A stretch of 64,000 nucleotides of DNA from positions 60,917,840 through 60,981,839 of the forward strand of contig JAVMKO010000002.1 of the NCBI GenBank assembly GCA_032164245.1, given 5' to 3'. The notes beneath the pieces are model-generated. The model was given only the letters and a program-made list of their open reading frames with translations, was not told the origin of the DNA and ran no database searches. The DNA is from Sternotherus odoratus. Taxonomy: Eukaryota; Chordata; Testudines; Kinosternidae. Shown piece after piece: positions 23,735-35,884 of this stretch. Both the position numbers and the translations under genes were made by a program. Every line of letters starts with the position of its first letter. Position 1 is the first letter of the stretch.

Positions 23735-24301
23735 GGGAAGGGGCAGGAGTGCGGGGAGACCCCAGCAGGGGTGCCGCGCTGGGAGCGTGGGGAGCCCCTG
23801 GGTTCCGGTGCTCCCCGGCGGGGCACCGCACACGCTGGGAGCACGGGAGCTGTGAGGGTGTTGCGCCAGGATGGAAGGATCCACAGGGGCCCCGTGCTTC
23901 GCGGTGGAGGTGCCAGACTGGGAGCGTGGCAAGCCGCATGACCCCACCCGCTGGGGCTGGCTGAGCAGGTAAAGGGGGGAGCTTAGTTGGTGGGGTCCTG
24001 GGTGGTGGTGGTTAGAGTAGCGGGGTTTTGGGAGGGGGCAGTCAGGGAACAAGGAGCAGGGGGCCTTAGATAAAGGTTGGGGTCCTGGGGGGGCAGTTAG
24101 AGTGTGGGGGTCTCCGTAGGGGCAGTGGGGAGGGGGGTTGGATGGGTCGGGAGTTCCAAGGTGGGAAGTCAGGGGGAGGGAAGTGGGTGTGGATCAGAGA
24201 GGGGACGGGCTGTTTGGGGAGACACATCCTTTCCTACCTGGCCCTCCGCAACATTTTGAAGCCCTTTGTGGCCCTCGGGCCAAAAAGTTTGCCCACCCCT
24301 G
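23735..24301. mobile_element. hAT element, GGTGGGCAAACT family, left end missing
   Basis: The right end, AAAAAGTTTGCCCACCCCTG (to 24,301), and the G-rich interior match the element at 15,093-15,741. No matching left inverted repeat or target duplication is present, so the left boundary is approximate. The overlapping open frames on both strands are artefacts of GC-rich sequence. Confidence 0.75.
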
Positions 24302-26149
24302 AACTAGAAGGTGATGAGTGTGCTGTAGAGATCGATATAGAATAGACATTTGATTTAAACGTAATTATATGAAACAAGAATGTGGGTAAAGTTTGTTATT
24401 CCACCTTACAGTTAGGGTTAATATTATCAGTGTTTTTTCTCATGTTTCACTTGATGCATAACTCGTTGATGGAATTACAGCCTTGCTACATACAGCTGAG
24501 TGCACATTATTCCAAATTTAATTAAAAAGGCCCAAACCCCACAGCTTGCCAGCAAAAGAAAAACTATACTTTAGATCCGCAGTGCATCTGGAGAACTATA
24601 ATTCACTAGCTCACATATACGCTCTCCATGGACACCACTATTAGGCATTTTTGAAGTGTGAAGCAAATACAAGAACATTTTGTTCCTAAGTGTTGTCAGT
24701 TTAACAGTTGACTATCTCCCAGAGCATGCCACTGCACCCTGAGGGGACATGTTGGATTGGCTTCTGAATGGAGAACAGCCACATGCCTGTTTTTGAAGAT
24801 TAAACTCTAACTTTCACTGTTGCAATCCTATCTGAGTACTAATGCTCAACTGAAAAATTTCCCAGGGAAAGTGAAATGTAAAACACCAGCAAATGTACTT
24901 TTACAGCTTTTAAGCCAGCTAAGGCGTCTTTTGGAGAACAACCGTCCTGGATTCTCTTCACTGAGGTCGAAGTCTTCCGTGGTTATTCTGAAGCATCTGT
25001 ATCCATATTGTAATATAATATTTAAGCATTTCTATTGTAAGCCATTGACTGTGTAGATCAAAAACAGGCAAAAGACCTAAATGTTGGTGTAGACAGAGCT
25101 ATGTTAGTGGGAGACTTACTGGCGTTGCTACTGCCTCTCATGGAGGCAGAGTAAGCTGACAGGAGAGTGTTGTTCCATTGGTTGACAGCACATTAATCAA
25201 AGCACTACAGCAGCACAGCTGTACTGATACAGCATTTGTAGCGTAGACCTGTCTTAAGTAGTGTGAAGTGCTGGTCTCCAACTAAATATGTAACATCCTG
25301 GCCAACAGAGAAGGCACATTAGCATCAGATGGACTATTGTGGAACTTTAAAAAGGAAAAAAGATGTTGTTGATCTGTTCTTCCTTCCACCTCTCCATGAG
25401 ATGAATCATGCAAGTGGATTTCTCCCATCAGCTGTGTTCACAGCTTAAAGGAGGATGGGGGGAATAAAACCCCCCAACAAGAAGGATCTGTATCTTTACG
25501 ACACTTGGATTCTGGAGGACAAGGTTTCTAGGCATAGGTAAAGTATTGCCAGCTGGTTAGCCTTAGAGCTTGCTTATTATAGATGCTTCTATTACCTTTT
25601 AAAACTTAAAATTGAAAAATATATACCCAAAAGTTTTAACCTGCTTTAGCCTTGTAAATCGGAAAGGAAATGAGTTATTAAAGTTTTTAGATAGCCAATC
25701 CTAAAGTAAACTACAAGCATTGTCTTTGGTGTGAGATCTAAGGTGTAATTGACCTGGGGTAAGTGACTGGTCCTTTGGAATTGTTGCTAACCTGAAAATT
25801 GCCGTGAATCGTGGTGTAAAGGACCATCTGTCACAACGGTAGGATCACCTAGGTGGCAAGACAGATAAGAGTACCCAAGGGTACTCTTACTATATTGGAC
25901 GAGTTCATACATGGTAATTGGTCGGTGAAATCTAAGTCTAGAACTTGCAACCAATTTGAGGTCTGTGCCCTGCTTCCTAAGAGTCTGCCTTGAGGTTGGT
26001 ACTCCTGCTCTTGAGTCACTTCAGGACACCTTTAACCTAGATTGGTGCCCTATTGTGTGAAAGACTGTAAAAGACCCAGAGAGAGCATCCCAGCCCCATC
26101 TATTTAGTATAGAAGATCTATACCTTGGACAAAAGGAGGGGAAGGAAAA
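24302..26149. other. Non-coding stretch with possible unclassified repeats
   Basis: 25,082-25,258 (GGTGTAGACAGAGC through GTAGCGTAGACC) resembles a reptile MITE of the GTGTAGAC type. 25,480-26,040 has an LTR-like look but no ends can be drawn. No gene seen. Confidence 0.3.
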
Positions 26150-26255
26150 CCAAGACATTCAGAGCTGAGATGACTGACTCAAAGTCACAGAGCAAGGAAT
26201 AGGATGCAATCCTGCAGACTCCCAGTCCAGTGCTCACACACTAGACCAAGCTTCC
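26150..26255 (+). mobile_element. MIR/CORE-SINE fragment
   Basis: CAAAGTCACAGAGCAAGGA, CTGCAGACTCCCAGTCCAGT and CACACACTAGACCAAGCTTC form the 3' half of a MIR-family SINE. Confidence 0.8.
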
Positions 26256-28646
26256 TTTTCCATGGCACTTGTCCTCTCTGCAGCACACTCTGCTCTCATG
26301 AATACCGATGCAACCCCAGGGAACACAATGAAATCAGCAGGGTGTACGATATAAGTAGAATTTAGATGACTGTGCCTGTTAGGCCTGGTTTGTCATCCAT
26401 CAAAGTGAAAGGCATATCTCCCACTAAATTAATTCATGCAGGATTGCAGTCTTAATGCTACAGTATTAGTTCTTCATTTTCAGAATAACCACATTTAATT
26501 GTGTATTTTAAAATGCCTTTGTTAGAATTAACTGACAAGATGCAAGGTCTCCATTGCCCATCCAAGAAGATATGAAAGTTCGCAGCTCTTATTTCAGCTA
26601 CAAGCAGCCATTCGTTTGTCAAGAAAGTGAATGCTTCCAGTTAAGTATGTTTCTTATAGAAGAAAATAGAATAGTGATAAAAAGATGGTGAGGCACCCAG
26701 TCATTAGAAATGTGATTCTTTGGAAGAAAGATCTTGAATGGCATAAATCAAATTAAAACTATTATTCATATCTACCAGTATTGGGAAGCTCACAGATTAA
26801 AATGGGATCAAATTAAGGATGGTAAGATGCATATAGCATTATAGACAAAATACTGTGTATCACAGGATGAAATTAAAATAAAGCACATCAACAGAGCTTG
26901 GACACAGATATTACTTATAGCAAATGCAAATGAAAGGAAAGCAAAAGAAAAGACTAGAGACAAAGGACCAAATTCATTGTTGATGTAATGCCACTGACTT
27001 TGTAATGCCATGCTAATCAGGGAAATAATTTGGCCCACGTGATTCTAAGTAGTGCAGATGTCAGCAGAAGAGTGATGTGTCACAACATTCTTATCTTGGG
27101 TACCTTGAAAGTGTGGACTGGTAGGAAGAAATTTTCCTTAATATTGTATCATTTTTTAAGTAATCAATATTCACCATCAGCAGCTGGAGAAAAATATATA
27201 TTAATATATGAGAAGCAGAGGAGATAAAAAGAAAAGAAAAACATTAACTGTAATGTGAACTTCCAGTCTTATTGATCCTTATCTAAACTACCCTAAGAGA
27301 GGCAAATGGGATTTGATTCATACTTCGGCTGGATCAACAAATTGCACACTTAAAGTTGTTTATATTTGGTAAATGTGCACGTCAGCTTCTATATTCTGTC
27401 TAGCTAGGCAGCAGCCAGAATCCATTAGTGTGAAGAAAGGGAAGGCATTTCCTATAACTGTTGCATGGATATGGCTCTGCAAAACTCCCATTGATTTCAG
27501 TTAAAGGCTGCACAGTGAAGTTCCCTGACAGTGAGGGCCATATTCTCAAATCCATTAACATTACTTTGTACCACATAAGCAGGGTAAAGTGGCATTAAGG
27601 CAGCCGGTGTTCACTAGTGAAAAATTCCACATGTGAATGGGAACTCTGTGGTGGCATAAAGTTGGCAAAGGCAACTTTCTGCTTCTAAGTCTGTCACCCT
27701 TCACCAGTCTCAGTGTAAGGGGAAGGAAGGGGCATGTTGAAGGCTTTCTAGGGGTAGGGCATGGCAAGATGGGGAGGAGAGGAGACAGAGTGGAGAGGAG
27801 CTTGGCTATTCCAAATCCTTAGCTGTTATAGTTAAGGATGCCCCTCTGCAGCCCTCACTTTTGCCGTGGCTGGGTGGCTCTATATCAGAGTGCCGAAACT
27901 CAACTCTCCTTCGACATAGTGCAATGTCAGGGCCTTGATTTTTCAAAGAATCCAGTAAGGTCAGTGTATCACAGAGAAAGTAGACAGGTAGCCCCTGCAG
28001 ATGACATTTCAAAGAGAAATGCACCTACATTGAGTATGAAGTAAACAAAGACATTTATGATTTGGCAGTTGTATTTAAAAATGTATTTAAAAATAATACA
28101 TGTAGTCATAATATGCCAACATATGTCAGAGTTGCAGTCCTGGTTCAAGGAGGAAGTCATTGGCAAAGTTAAATGCTAAAAACGAGCTCATGGATCATCA
28201 CATTTTGGGTTAAGAGTTTATTTGAGACAGAAAGGAAGATGTTCCTAGTACTTCTGCAGGAAAGCACACTGTATTCAGATAGTATCCCAGACACACCTGC
28301 CAGGGTGCTTGCGGTAATCTGTCTAAAACAGACTCCAAGTTCTCAGAGATTCGTGGTGGGACATGATCACAGGAAACCACAGAGAACTGATCTCCTCAGA
28401 AAGCAGCTTGTGTGGAAGCCAATCTCAGCTCCTAGCCCAGACACCACTTGTTAATCAATGCAATATGCTAAGTTGTCCTCCGTGACATGCACATGCATAC
28501 ATATGTCACAGCAGTGATATTATGGTGGCTAGCTGACTACATGCCCTCACACTTCCATTGGTAGAGACTCCACAGGACTCTTTGGCAAAGGATAAAATAC
28601 ACATGCAGGTGGGCAGTTGTGTTATTAAGTTTGACCCCATTACATA
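26256..28646. other. Non-coding stretch
   Basis: No gene, RNA gene or clear element. Short frames at 27,561-28,024 overlap on both strands and match no family. Confidence 0.45.
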
Positions 28647-28783
28647 CCCTGTTTCCCCGAAAGTAAGACATCCCCCGAAAATAAGACGTACTTCCAGTTT
28701 TGCCTCTCGCTGTAATATAATGTAATGTAATTTTGGGAGCAAAAATTAATATAAGACACTGTCTTATTTTCGGGGAAACACGG
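28647..28783 (+). mobile_element. 137-bp TA-flanked MITE (GTTTCCCCGAAA family), copy 1
   Basis: The ends are CCCTGTTTCCCCGAAA and the complement of TTTTCGGGGAAACACGG. TA target duplications lie at 28,645-28,646 and 28,784-28,785, fitting a Tc1/mariner-type element. It is non-coding and differs from the copy at 42,742-42,878 (opposite strand) by one base. Confidence 0.9.
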
Positions 28784-29944
28784 TAGTCATACATAATAAT
28801 GGCTGGGTGCACACTCCCAAGTGTTGTTATGACACAGTAACCAAAAACACTAATGTGTGAACATTCAGACACTGCAGAACTGTGGCTAGGCCCCCGAAAA
28901 CTGGAGGTACCTACTTGAAAGGCATTCAGATCTCATATTGGAAGTCCAAGCTCTTGTTCAACATAAGGCCAGAGCACTGCCCACTGTGTGACAGCAAAGC
29001 CAGTCCTTGGGCCATGCAAAACATGCAGCTGCATGTGACATCCACTAGGAGTATCAGGTGACATCAGCAGTAGTTGGGGTATCCTGGAGAGGTGGGTGAG
29101 GAGCTGAATTTTAGAGCTTTTCTTTGAAAATGTGTTTATTTGCAATGCTTCGTCTATACTTAAATGCCATTAAACTTATTTTAACTTCCAAGCCAGGTTT
29201 TGACTGGGGCCTTTGTGTTTTATTTATTTATTTATTTTACTCAAAGGGGTTTACCTTTAAGATGATGCACTACAATAAAATCAAGATGGTGCCCTCAAAT
29301 AGGTCATTAAATACATCGACATCAAAGCATGCTGCTGTGTTAAAAAAAACCACTTGGAATAATATGGGAGGATGAAAGAAAACCAACCAAAATGTTCCTC
29401 TTTCAATAAACAGACTTGTCAGTTCTTGGAGCTGTATTATCATGCTAAGAAAATAATGTATGGGAGACCTGAAATTTCTGTTGTGTACAAGATGGTCATA
29501 TCACTCTTCTGTATCAAATTTAATTTTAGGTCCCTGACATTTTTATGATTAAACAATTTATCAAATTGGAAACCTAAAGGTCTAAAAGTTTACTGCATAT
29601 AGATTTAAATTATTTTATATCATTTCTGTAATGGAATACAGTTGAGCTGAATCATTCTGCCATAAATTTGATGGTACAGTTCTTAAGCAGCTTTAATTGT
29701 ACATCATGAGAATTTTCAAAAAATGAATTCATCATGATTGCATCATGGACTGGGAGAAAAGCTATTCAGTATAGCTCATTAAATGATAACACTGCCTGGA
29801 AAGTTTAATCACTGGAGCAGTTAGTAAATTTCAAACTAAACTTTGTTTTAAAGAAACTTAACAGTATAAGGTCTTATGTGGTTCAAAAGCACCTGGAAGT
29901 TAGTCTTGTAATGGTCTTTAATGGTCTTTATTGATTGACTGGAG
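28784..29944. other. Non-coding stretch
   Basis: AT-rich with a short TTTATTTA tract near 29,221. No gene or clear repeat. Confidence 0.45.
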
Positions 29945-30258
29945 CACTGTCATGAAGGGGTATAAAGAGTTCAGGAAGGACAGGAGGGGGAGAAAAGGTG
30001 GAGGAGTTGAACTGTATGTAAGAGGGCAGTATGATTGCTCAGCGGTCCGGTATGAAACTGGAAAAAAGCCTGTAGTGAGTCTTTGTGTTAATAAGTTTAG
30101 GGGCAAGAGCAACAAGGTTGATGACATGGTGGGTGGCTGCTACAGACCACTAGACTAGGAGGATGAGGTAGATGAGCCTTTCTTTGGACAACTAATAGAA
30201 GTTTCCAGATCACAGCCCCTGCTTCTCATGGAGGATTCCAATCACCCCGACGTCTGAT
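29945..30258 (+). pseudogene. CR1 ORF2 endonuclease fragment
   Basis: The plus strand encodes a stretch with RKGGGVELYVRGQYDCSAV and DDMVGGCYRP, which match the APE-type endonuclease domain of CR1 ORF2. After one stop the similarity continues (EPFFGQLIEVSRSQPLLLM) to about 30,240. It is a broken LINE piece without RT or 3' tail. The GC-rich element at 30,265 follows directly and probably interrupts it. Confidence 0.85.
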
Positions 30259-30264
30259 GGGAGA

Positions 30265-30596
30265 GCAGTACAGCCAACTTTCCAATGTGCTGGGGGAGGG
30301 GTGCTCATTGCTCAACCCTTGGCTCTGCCACTGGTCCCGCCCCCACTCCACCCTTTCCCGCAGCCTGCCATACCCTCGCTTCTTCTCCTTCCCCCCAGAG
30401 CCTCCTGCATGCCACAAAACAGGTGATCAGGAGGTGGGGGGAGGGACGGAGATCAGTGGGGCTGCTGGTGGGTGGGAGATGCTGGGAATGGAGAGGGGCA
30501 TCAATGATGGGGGTCTACTGAAATATTACTGTGGCTCTTTGGCAATGTAGATTGGTCGATTCTGGCTCCTTCTCAGGCTTAGGTTGGCCCCCCATG
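30265..30596. mobile_element. hAT-like non-autonomous element, GGTTGGCC family
   Basis: The right end, CAGGCTTAGGTTGGCCCCCC, and the preceding GTGGCTCTTTGGCAATGTA resemble the end of a hAT element with CAGGGGTGGCCAACC termini. The left terminus is not preserved. The GC-rich interior gives spurious open frames. Confidence 0.5.
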
Positions 30597-32141
30597 ATCT
30601 GGAAGATGGAATGGATTGCACCTTCAGCAGTTCACAGCCCATGGCGCCGAGCTTCCCAGCTTGCTTGACAGACTTGGGCTAGCAGGCCTTCTACTAGCCA
30701 TCTAATCACAGCTATGCAGATGGCACTTTAAGGCGGGGGCCTCCTCCCTAGGCTCCTGAACCCAAGCTGCAACTTTAAAGCGCTGTCTGCACAGCTATTT
30801 TTAGAGTGCGAGTACAAGCCCTGGTGACCTGGGCTGGGCTGTGTACATGTACCCAAACTCTCCTGCAAAGTTTATGGGAGCGGTGAGTTTCCAGTCCAGT
30901 AGATTACTTAAGTATGTGCCTAACTTTCAGCATGTGAGTATCCTTATTGAAGTTCATAGGACTTAAGGACATGATTAAGTTTAAGCGAGTCCATAAGTTC
31001 TTTGCTAAATCACAGCTGGTGTCAAACCACTCTGACCCTTTTAATTCTTCACAGACACCTCTGTGTCATGTTGCTTTCCTTTTCTCTTAGGCATCCCAAC
31101 AGGATCTGTATCAGAAGGTCATTTAGTAGAATACTTCCCCCAGATGATTTTGCATCAGCTAGTAGGCAAATTGTGATTTGAGAGTTTTTGGAAGGATCTA
31201 TGCACCTGAATTCAAGAAGCAGATTAACATTTCACTCTTCCACTTCTCTGGGCAGATACTGACAATTAGAGTTAAGAAACGCCCATAGAGATGATGTGTA
31301 CAAGACCAAAAAGATAAGAAAGAGGTTAAATAACTTGCTGTCTGTTCTTTAGATAAGACAGTCTCAATGCACCACAGAATAAATGTCTCATCAGTGCTAC
31401 TGCTGTCTATCAAGGTGACAGGTGACTGCCTGGATGCAGTCAACCTGAGCAATGCAGAATTCCAAACAAGGTGTAACTGCAGAATGCTTCATCAGCGATG
31501 GTTGTGTTAGGTGAAACAGAAAAGCATCCCACAATAAATATTATTTATGAAACCTAAATTTTCATTTTCTCAATCAAAAAAAAATTCATCCCCTTCAGAA
31601 ACCTCTTATTCAAGCTGCTGCTACTCTTTCAAAACATGTATTTCAGTGGGATACCCACATAAATCATCAAAGCTGCCAAACACCTAAACCTAATGTGGTG
31701 ACGGTAGTGTTTTCATGAATAAGATGGCAATAGAAAAAAACCCCACTGGAACTAATAATGATTTTAATAAGTAGATGTGTGGTTGAATCTAGACTAGCTG
31801 AGTGCTCAGTGCAAGAAAAGATTTTCAGGTAAGTCTGCCATGGGGTCATCCAGTTTCACACACACACACACAGTTGTCATTTGAGTAAAGTTCAAACTGT
31901 TCTAACAGGTTGAAAATCTCTTGTTCTGTGGCAATTGTGTGGCAGTTAAGATGATAAGATCTATTTTGGATGACTTGTTTTTCATCTTCAACAGACAGAC
32001 TAGCATCGGCAAGCTGTTCTCTGGTCCAGTGGGAAATTAAATATGATTGTCTGCAAAAAAATCAAGACAAGTGCCCATGTCATTAAATCCACCACTAGAA
32101 ACTGTCACTAACTGATCCTCTAGTTTATAAATTGTAGGCTG
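30597..32141. other. Non-coding stretch
   Basis: A (CA)8 tract lies at 31,857-31,872. The phrase TGCCTAACTTTCAGCATGTG near 30,918 suggests old repeat sequence. No gene seen. Confidence 0.4.
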
Positions 32142-32360
32142 GGGGCTGGTCTACAGTAGGGGGAGGGATCGATCGAAGATACACAACTTCAGCTATGTGA
32201 ATAACGTAGCTGAAGTCGGCGCATCTTTGGCTGACTTACCTGCCGTCCTCATGGCGGCAGCGGTCGGCAGTGGGATCCCCCGTCGACTCTAGCTTGCGCC
32301 TCTCGGCGAGCTAGAGTACCGGAGTCGACACGAGCGCCATTGGCGATTGATTGGCATCTT
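32142..32360 (+). mobile_element. Truncated GC-rich MITE-like repeat with two internal hairpins
   Basis: It begins GGTCTACAGTAGGGGGAGGG and runs to about GCGCCATTGGCGATTG. ACTTCAGCTATGT (32,186-32,198) pairs with ACGTAGCTGAAGT (32,204-32,216). GTCGACTCTAGCT near 32,282 pairs with AGCTAGAG...GAGTCGAC ending at 32,329. It resembles a reptile repeat with CpG-rich hairpins. The 3' end is missing, so its class is not certain. Confidence 0.5.
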
Positions 32361-35300
32361 AATGAATTAAGTTCAGTTACATCAGTGTAAATCTGGAGTG
32401 ATTATTGAATTTAATAGTTACTTCAGTTCTACACCTAACTGAAAGCAGAATTTAACCCATGCCTTTATCTTTTCCTCTCACACAGAAAAAGCCATAAAAT
32501 GGCAGGGGGGTGGGGGGGGGAATCTGATCCCTCTCACCATAGAGGTGGTATATGCTCCCCTCTGGAAAAGGCCATGATGCCTAACATCCAAAGCTGGCAG
32601 ATCGGAGACCAGGCAACCCACAATGGACAGTTGCCTCCCCACTACCTGTGTTTTGTCCAGCTGTTCCACTTGTTACCTGCAGAACAGGTATCTTAAAGCT
32701 GCCCTACCACAGACTGTCCCTTGGCTAACTTTTTCTACAGGGCTAAAGGGAAGAGATGTGCACTTTCCTTAGCCCCACCCATTCCTCTTCTTACTGTTCT
32801 ACCCAGCCTTCACCTCCTCTCCTGTTTGTGGACCCTGGATCTGCTGAGTGCCTTCCACGGGGAGAGTAGAACAGTGCTGTGGAAGTGGCCAAGAGCAGAA
32901 CATTGCTGTGGAAGTTACCAAGGCCTGATATATGTGAAGTAGATGTGCATGCATGCCCTGATTTAGGGGGACCAGGCTTATGGCCCATTGATAGGTGTCT
33001 TGAAGCATTCCATTTAAACAATTAAAGGTTCTTAATTATTCTAAATATCCCACATTTAGCTAATCCTTCATTCAGAAGCACTGAATGAAGAAAGAAGGTA
33101 GAGAATATGTTCAGAAGGAAAACACCACAATCAAAAGGGTCAAACAAAATGACCACTTCAGAATAGCATTCTTATAAACATGACCCATTACAAACTGGGT
33201 GTATTTTTTAATCTGTTTTTATCGAAGTCAAAAATTTCCTGAAGATGTATCAGTTTTGACTAAGTTACAATAGAAATGTTTCAGAATTCCAGAGTGGATT
33301 GACTCTCTGGCCACATCTGAGAAATCAGGTAGGTATTTCAACCCAGTTCAATTTCACAAAACCATTGAAAGGTTTTGTTTTCATTCCAGTGTGGAACAAA
33401 GACAAGTTTTGAAACCTTGTTAAGTTGTTGCAGAATGGAATTGTCAGCCTCTGGCCAGTTCTAGTCAAGATGGTAACAATTCAGTGAGTGGATAAACAGG
33501 GAATTTCAGAGTCCAGTCTGCTAATCCAGGTCCTTTCTCTCATTAAATTCACTTTGAAGGACAAAAGATAGTTTACAGATGGAAGAAAGAATAAGACTTC
33601 TGTTTGATTCCAAGCAAGAGATGAAGCAAATTGATCAAAATGCCAACAGTTAATTCCACTGAACAATAATCCATTCAGGCTTTGAGACATCACTGGATGG
33701 CCATGGGCCCAGTTTTTCACTCTGCATGACAAGCACATTTGTATCCATTAGTCACTTTGATAAAGAACAAGTCCTAACAAAAGCACTGCAAATTGGGCCA
33801 CAAAGATGATGAGAAATGCAAAGTTCTTCCTGCTCAAGGATCCAGTAGGGCTGCTGAGTAATGAAAGGCAACATTCAGAGCAAAAATTGCACTGTCACAG
33901 CTCCGGTCAAATGCCCCCTCTTGGCTGCTCACCAGACTGATATGAGGGGACTCAGCCACTGGATCCTGTGTGTTTTAAGCTTCTTGAGTCTGAACAGAGT
34001 CCAGGCACTGTCCTTGTCTTGGGGTCTCTAGGCTCAAGGTAGAGACCCGTCCTAGCATCCACCCTTAAGAGCTACAACTATGTAGCCCTGGCTCAGCCCT
34101 GGCACAAATTAAGCAGTGTCTAAGGGGCAAATGAAGCCCCCCCCCCCCCTAATTCGCAGCCAGAGCAGACCACATGGCTGAAAAGCCCATGTAGTTCCTT
34201 TTTGTCAGAAGGCTGACAGGAGAGGGAGTGGGCTACCCAGAGAGCATACAGCACAGTGGAGCCTGGCTCTGCATAAGCTCCCTGCAAGAGGGAGCATGCA
34301 ATACCCAAGGGAGGACCAGAAACAGCTGATGTACAGATCCTGCCCACATTAGGAGAGACAAGTCAAGGCTAGTTTGGCTGTAGGAACTTCTGCAGAGTTA
34401 TTCTACATCTGCTTTGTTGACATGGAAGGAGGATTCTTCTTTTGGGTCCTATGGAGATGTTGGGTATTAAATATGCCTAGATAGATAGACGGAACTCATA
34501 GCTTACTTGAATTTCATGGTGCACATTCATAATATTCATAAGTTTGGGGTGAAAACCGGTATTAAAAGACGTATTACTAATAAACTCCTATTTATACATC
34601 TAGCCTGTGGTTTTCATGTTCAAGCTACTTTGTTGTTGTTTTTCATGGGGACAAAGCAAAGACTGAATTTTTACAAAATAGGAAAACTTTAATCCTTTCT
34701 CTATGCCAGAACAGCTGGAGATTTATTATTTAAACTCTCTAAAATGATTCATCTTTCGGCAGACACCAAGCATGGAAAATCTCAAGACAAACAGTATTTT
34801 CAGAGCATCGAATATCATGGAAATCATTTTGCTAATGCTGAGAGTTTTATGAAGGATTCCTGCCTAGAATAACTTCAATCATCAAACCCTTGGTGGTCAG
34901 TAAGTCACAATGAAGGGTGATTGCAGTACAACGTGACCACGACCTCTCCTCTGGGTAAAGAGGACAGGGGAACAGGGGTGCTGTCACTGTTACAGATGGA
35001 AATGTACTGATACTGATTCAGTGTAGCCTCCACCTGTAGAGCTCTCGTGGAGACTTCAGCAGATAGAAAACACCACCTTCCCACAGAGGGCATCCTCAGA
35101 GAGAGCAGGTAGTACCACTTGCTCCTCTGTGTGAATCTCTCTCAGATGCAGCACAACAGGCTGGTGCTGTACATACATCTAGCCCTTTAACTACTCCTGT
35201 TGTAACAAGCACAACTGCAATCATAAATGATTTTGACAACACATTGTGTATGACACACACACAGAAAAAGGAAGTTAACTGCTTTGTCCTTGTCCGAGAA

Positions 35301-35536
35301 ATTAGCAGAGCAGCACATAAAAATCCTAGGTGTGATTTCCCTCCTACAACCACTGTACACTAGATCTTTGCTATGCAGGAACAGCAGCAGGAACTATTGC
35401 TGTTAAGATCTATTGTGAAGGAGAGGCAGTATAGAGGCTTCTACCTAAACCATATATTGAGAGCCACAGTAAGAGCCTGTGCTGTATTTTTTAAGGTACA
35501 TCTTGGTTGCAGCTGAGAGGTGTAATTCACAGCTCA

Positions 35537-35537
<1 letters not shown>
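32361..35537. other. Non-coding stretch
   Basis: No gene. A C-run lies near 34,139. 33,890-34,080 (CAGCTCCGGTCAAATGCCCC onward) looks like an old interspersed repeat, which I cannot classify. Confidence 0.4.

Positions 35538-35603
<66 letters not shown>
35538..35603 (+). repeat. (AC)33 microsatellite
   Basis: A 66-bp uninterrupted AC dinucleotide tract, the longest simple repeat in the window. Confidence 0.98.
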
Positions 35604-35605
<2 letters not shown>

Positions 35606-35782
35606 AATCAGACTGATTGAGCTAGCATGCTAAAAAACAGCAATGTGGCCACAGTAGCACAGGCAGCAACTCAGGCGGACTCCCTGGAGCGTGCATCTAG
35701 CACCCCAGACAGGTTTGTACTTGGGCTGCTAGCCTGAGCAGACACCCGAGCCGCTGAGGCCACACTGCCAATCTTAGGGCAG

Positions 35783-35884
35783 GTTTCAGAGTAGCAGCCG
35801 TGTTAGTCTGTATCCGTAAAAAGAACAGGAGTACTTGGGGCACCTTAGAGACTAACACATTTATTTCAGCATAAGCTTTTGCAG
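35783..35884 (+). mobile_element. SINE-like repeat, GTTAGTCTG family
   Basis: TTTCAGAGTAGCAGCCGTG, TTAGTCTGTATCCGTAAAAA, GGGGCACCTTAGAGACTAAC and CAGCATAAGCTTTTGC match the family seen at 14,819 and 41,304. Confidence 0.75.
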
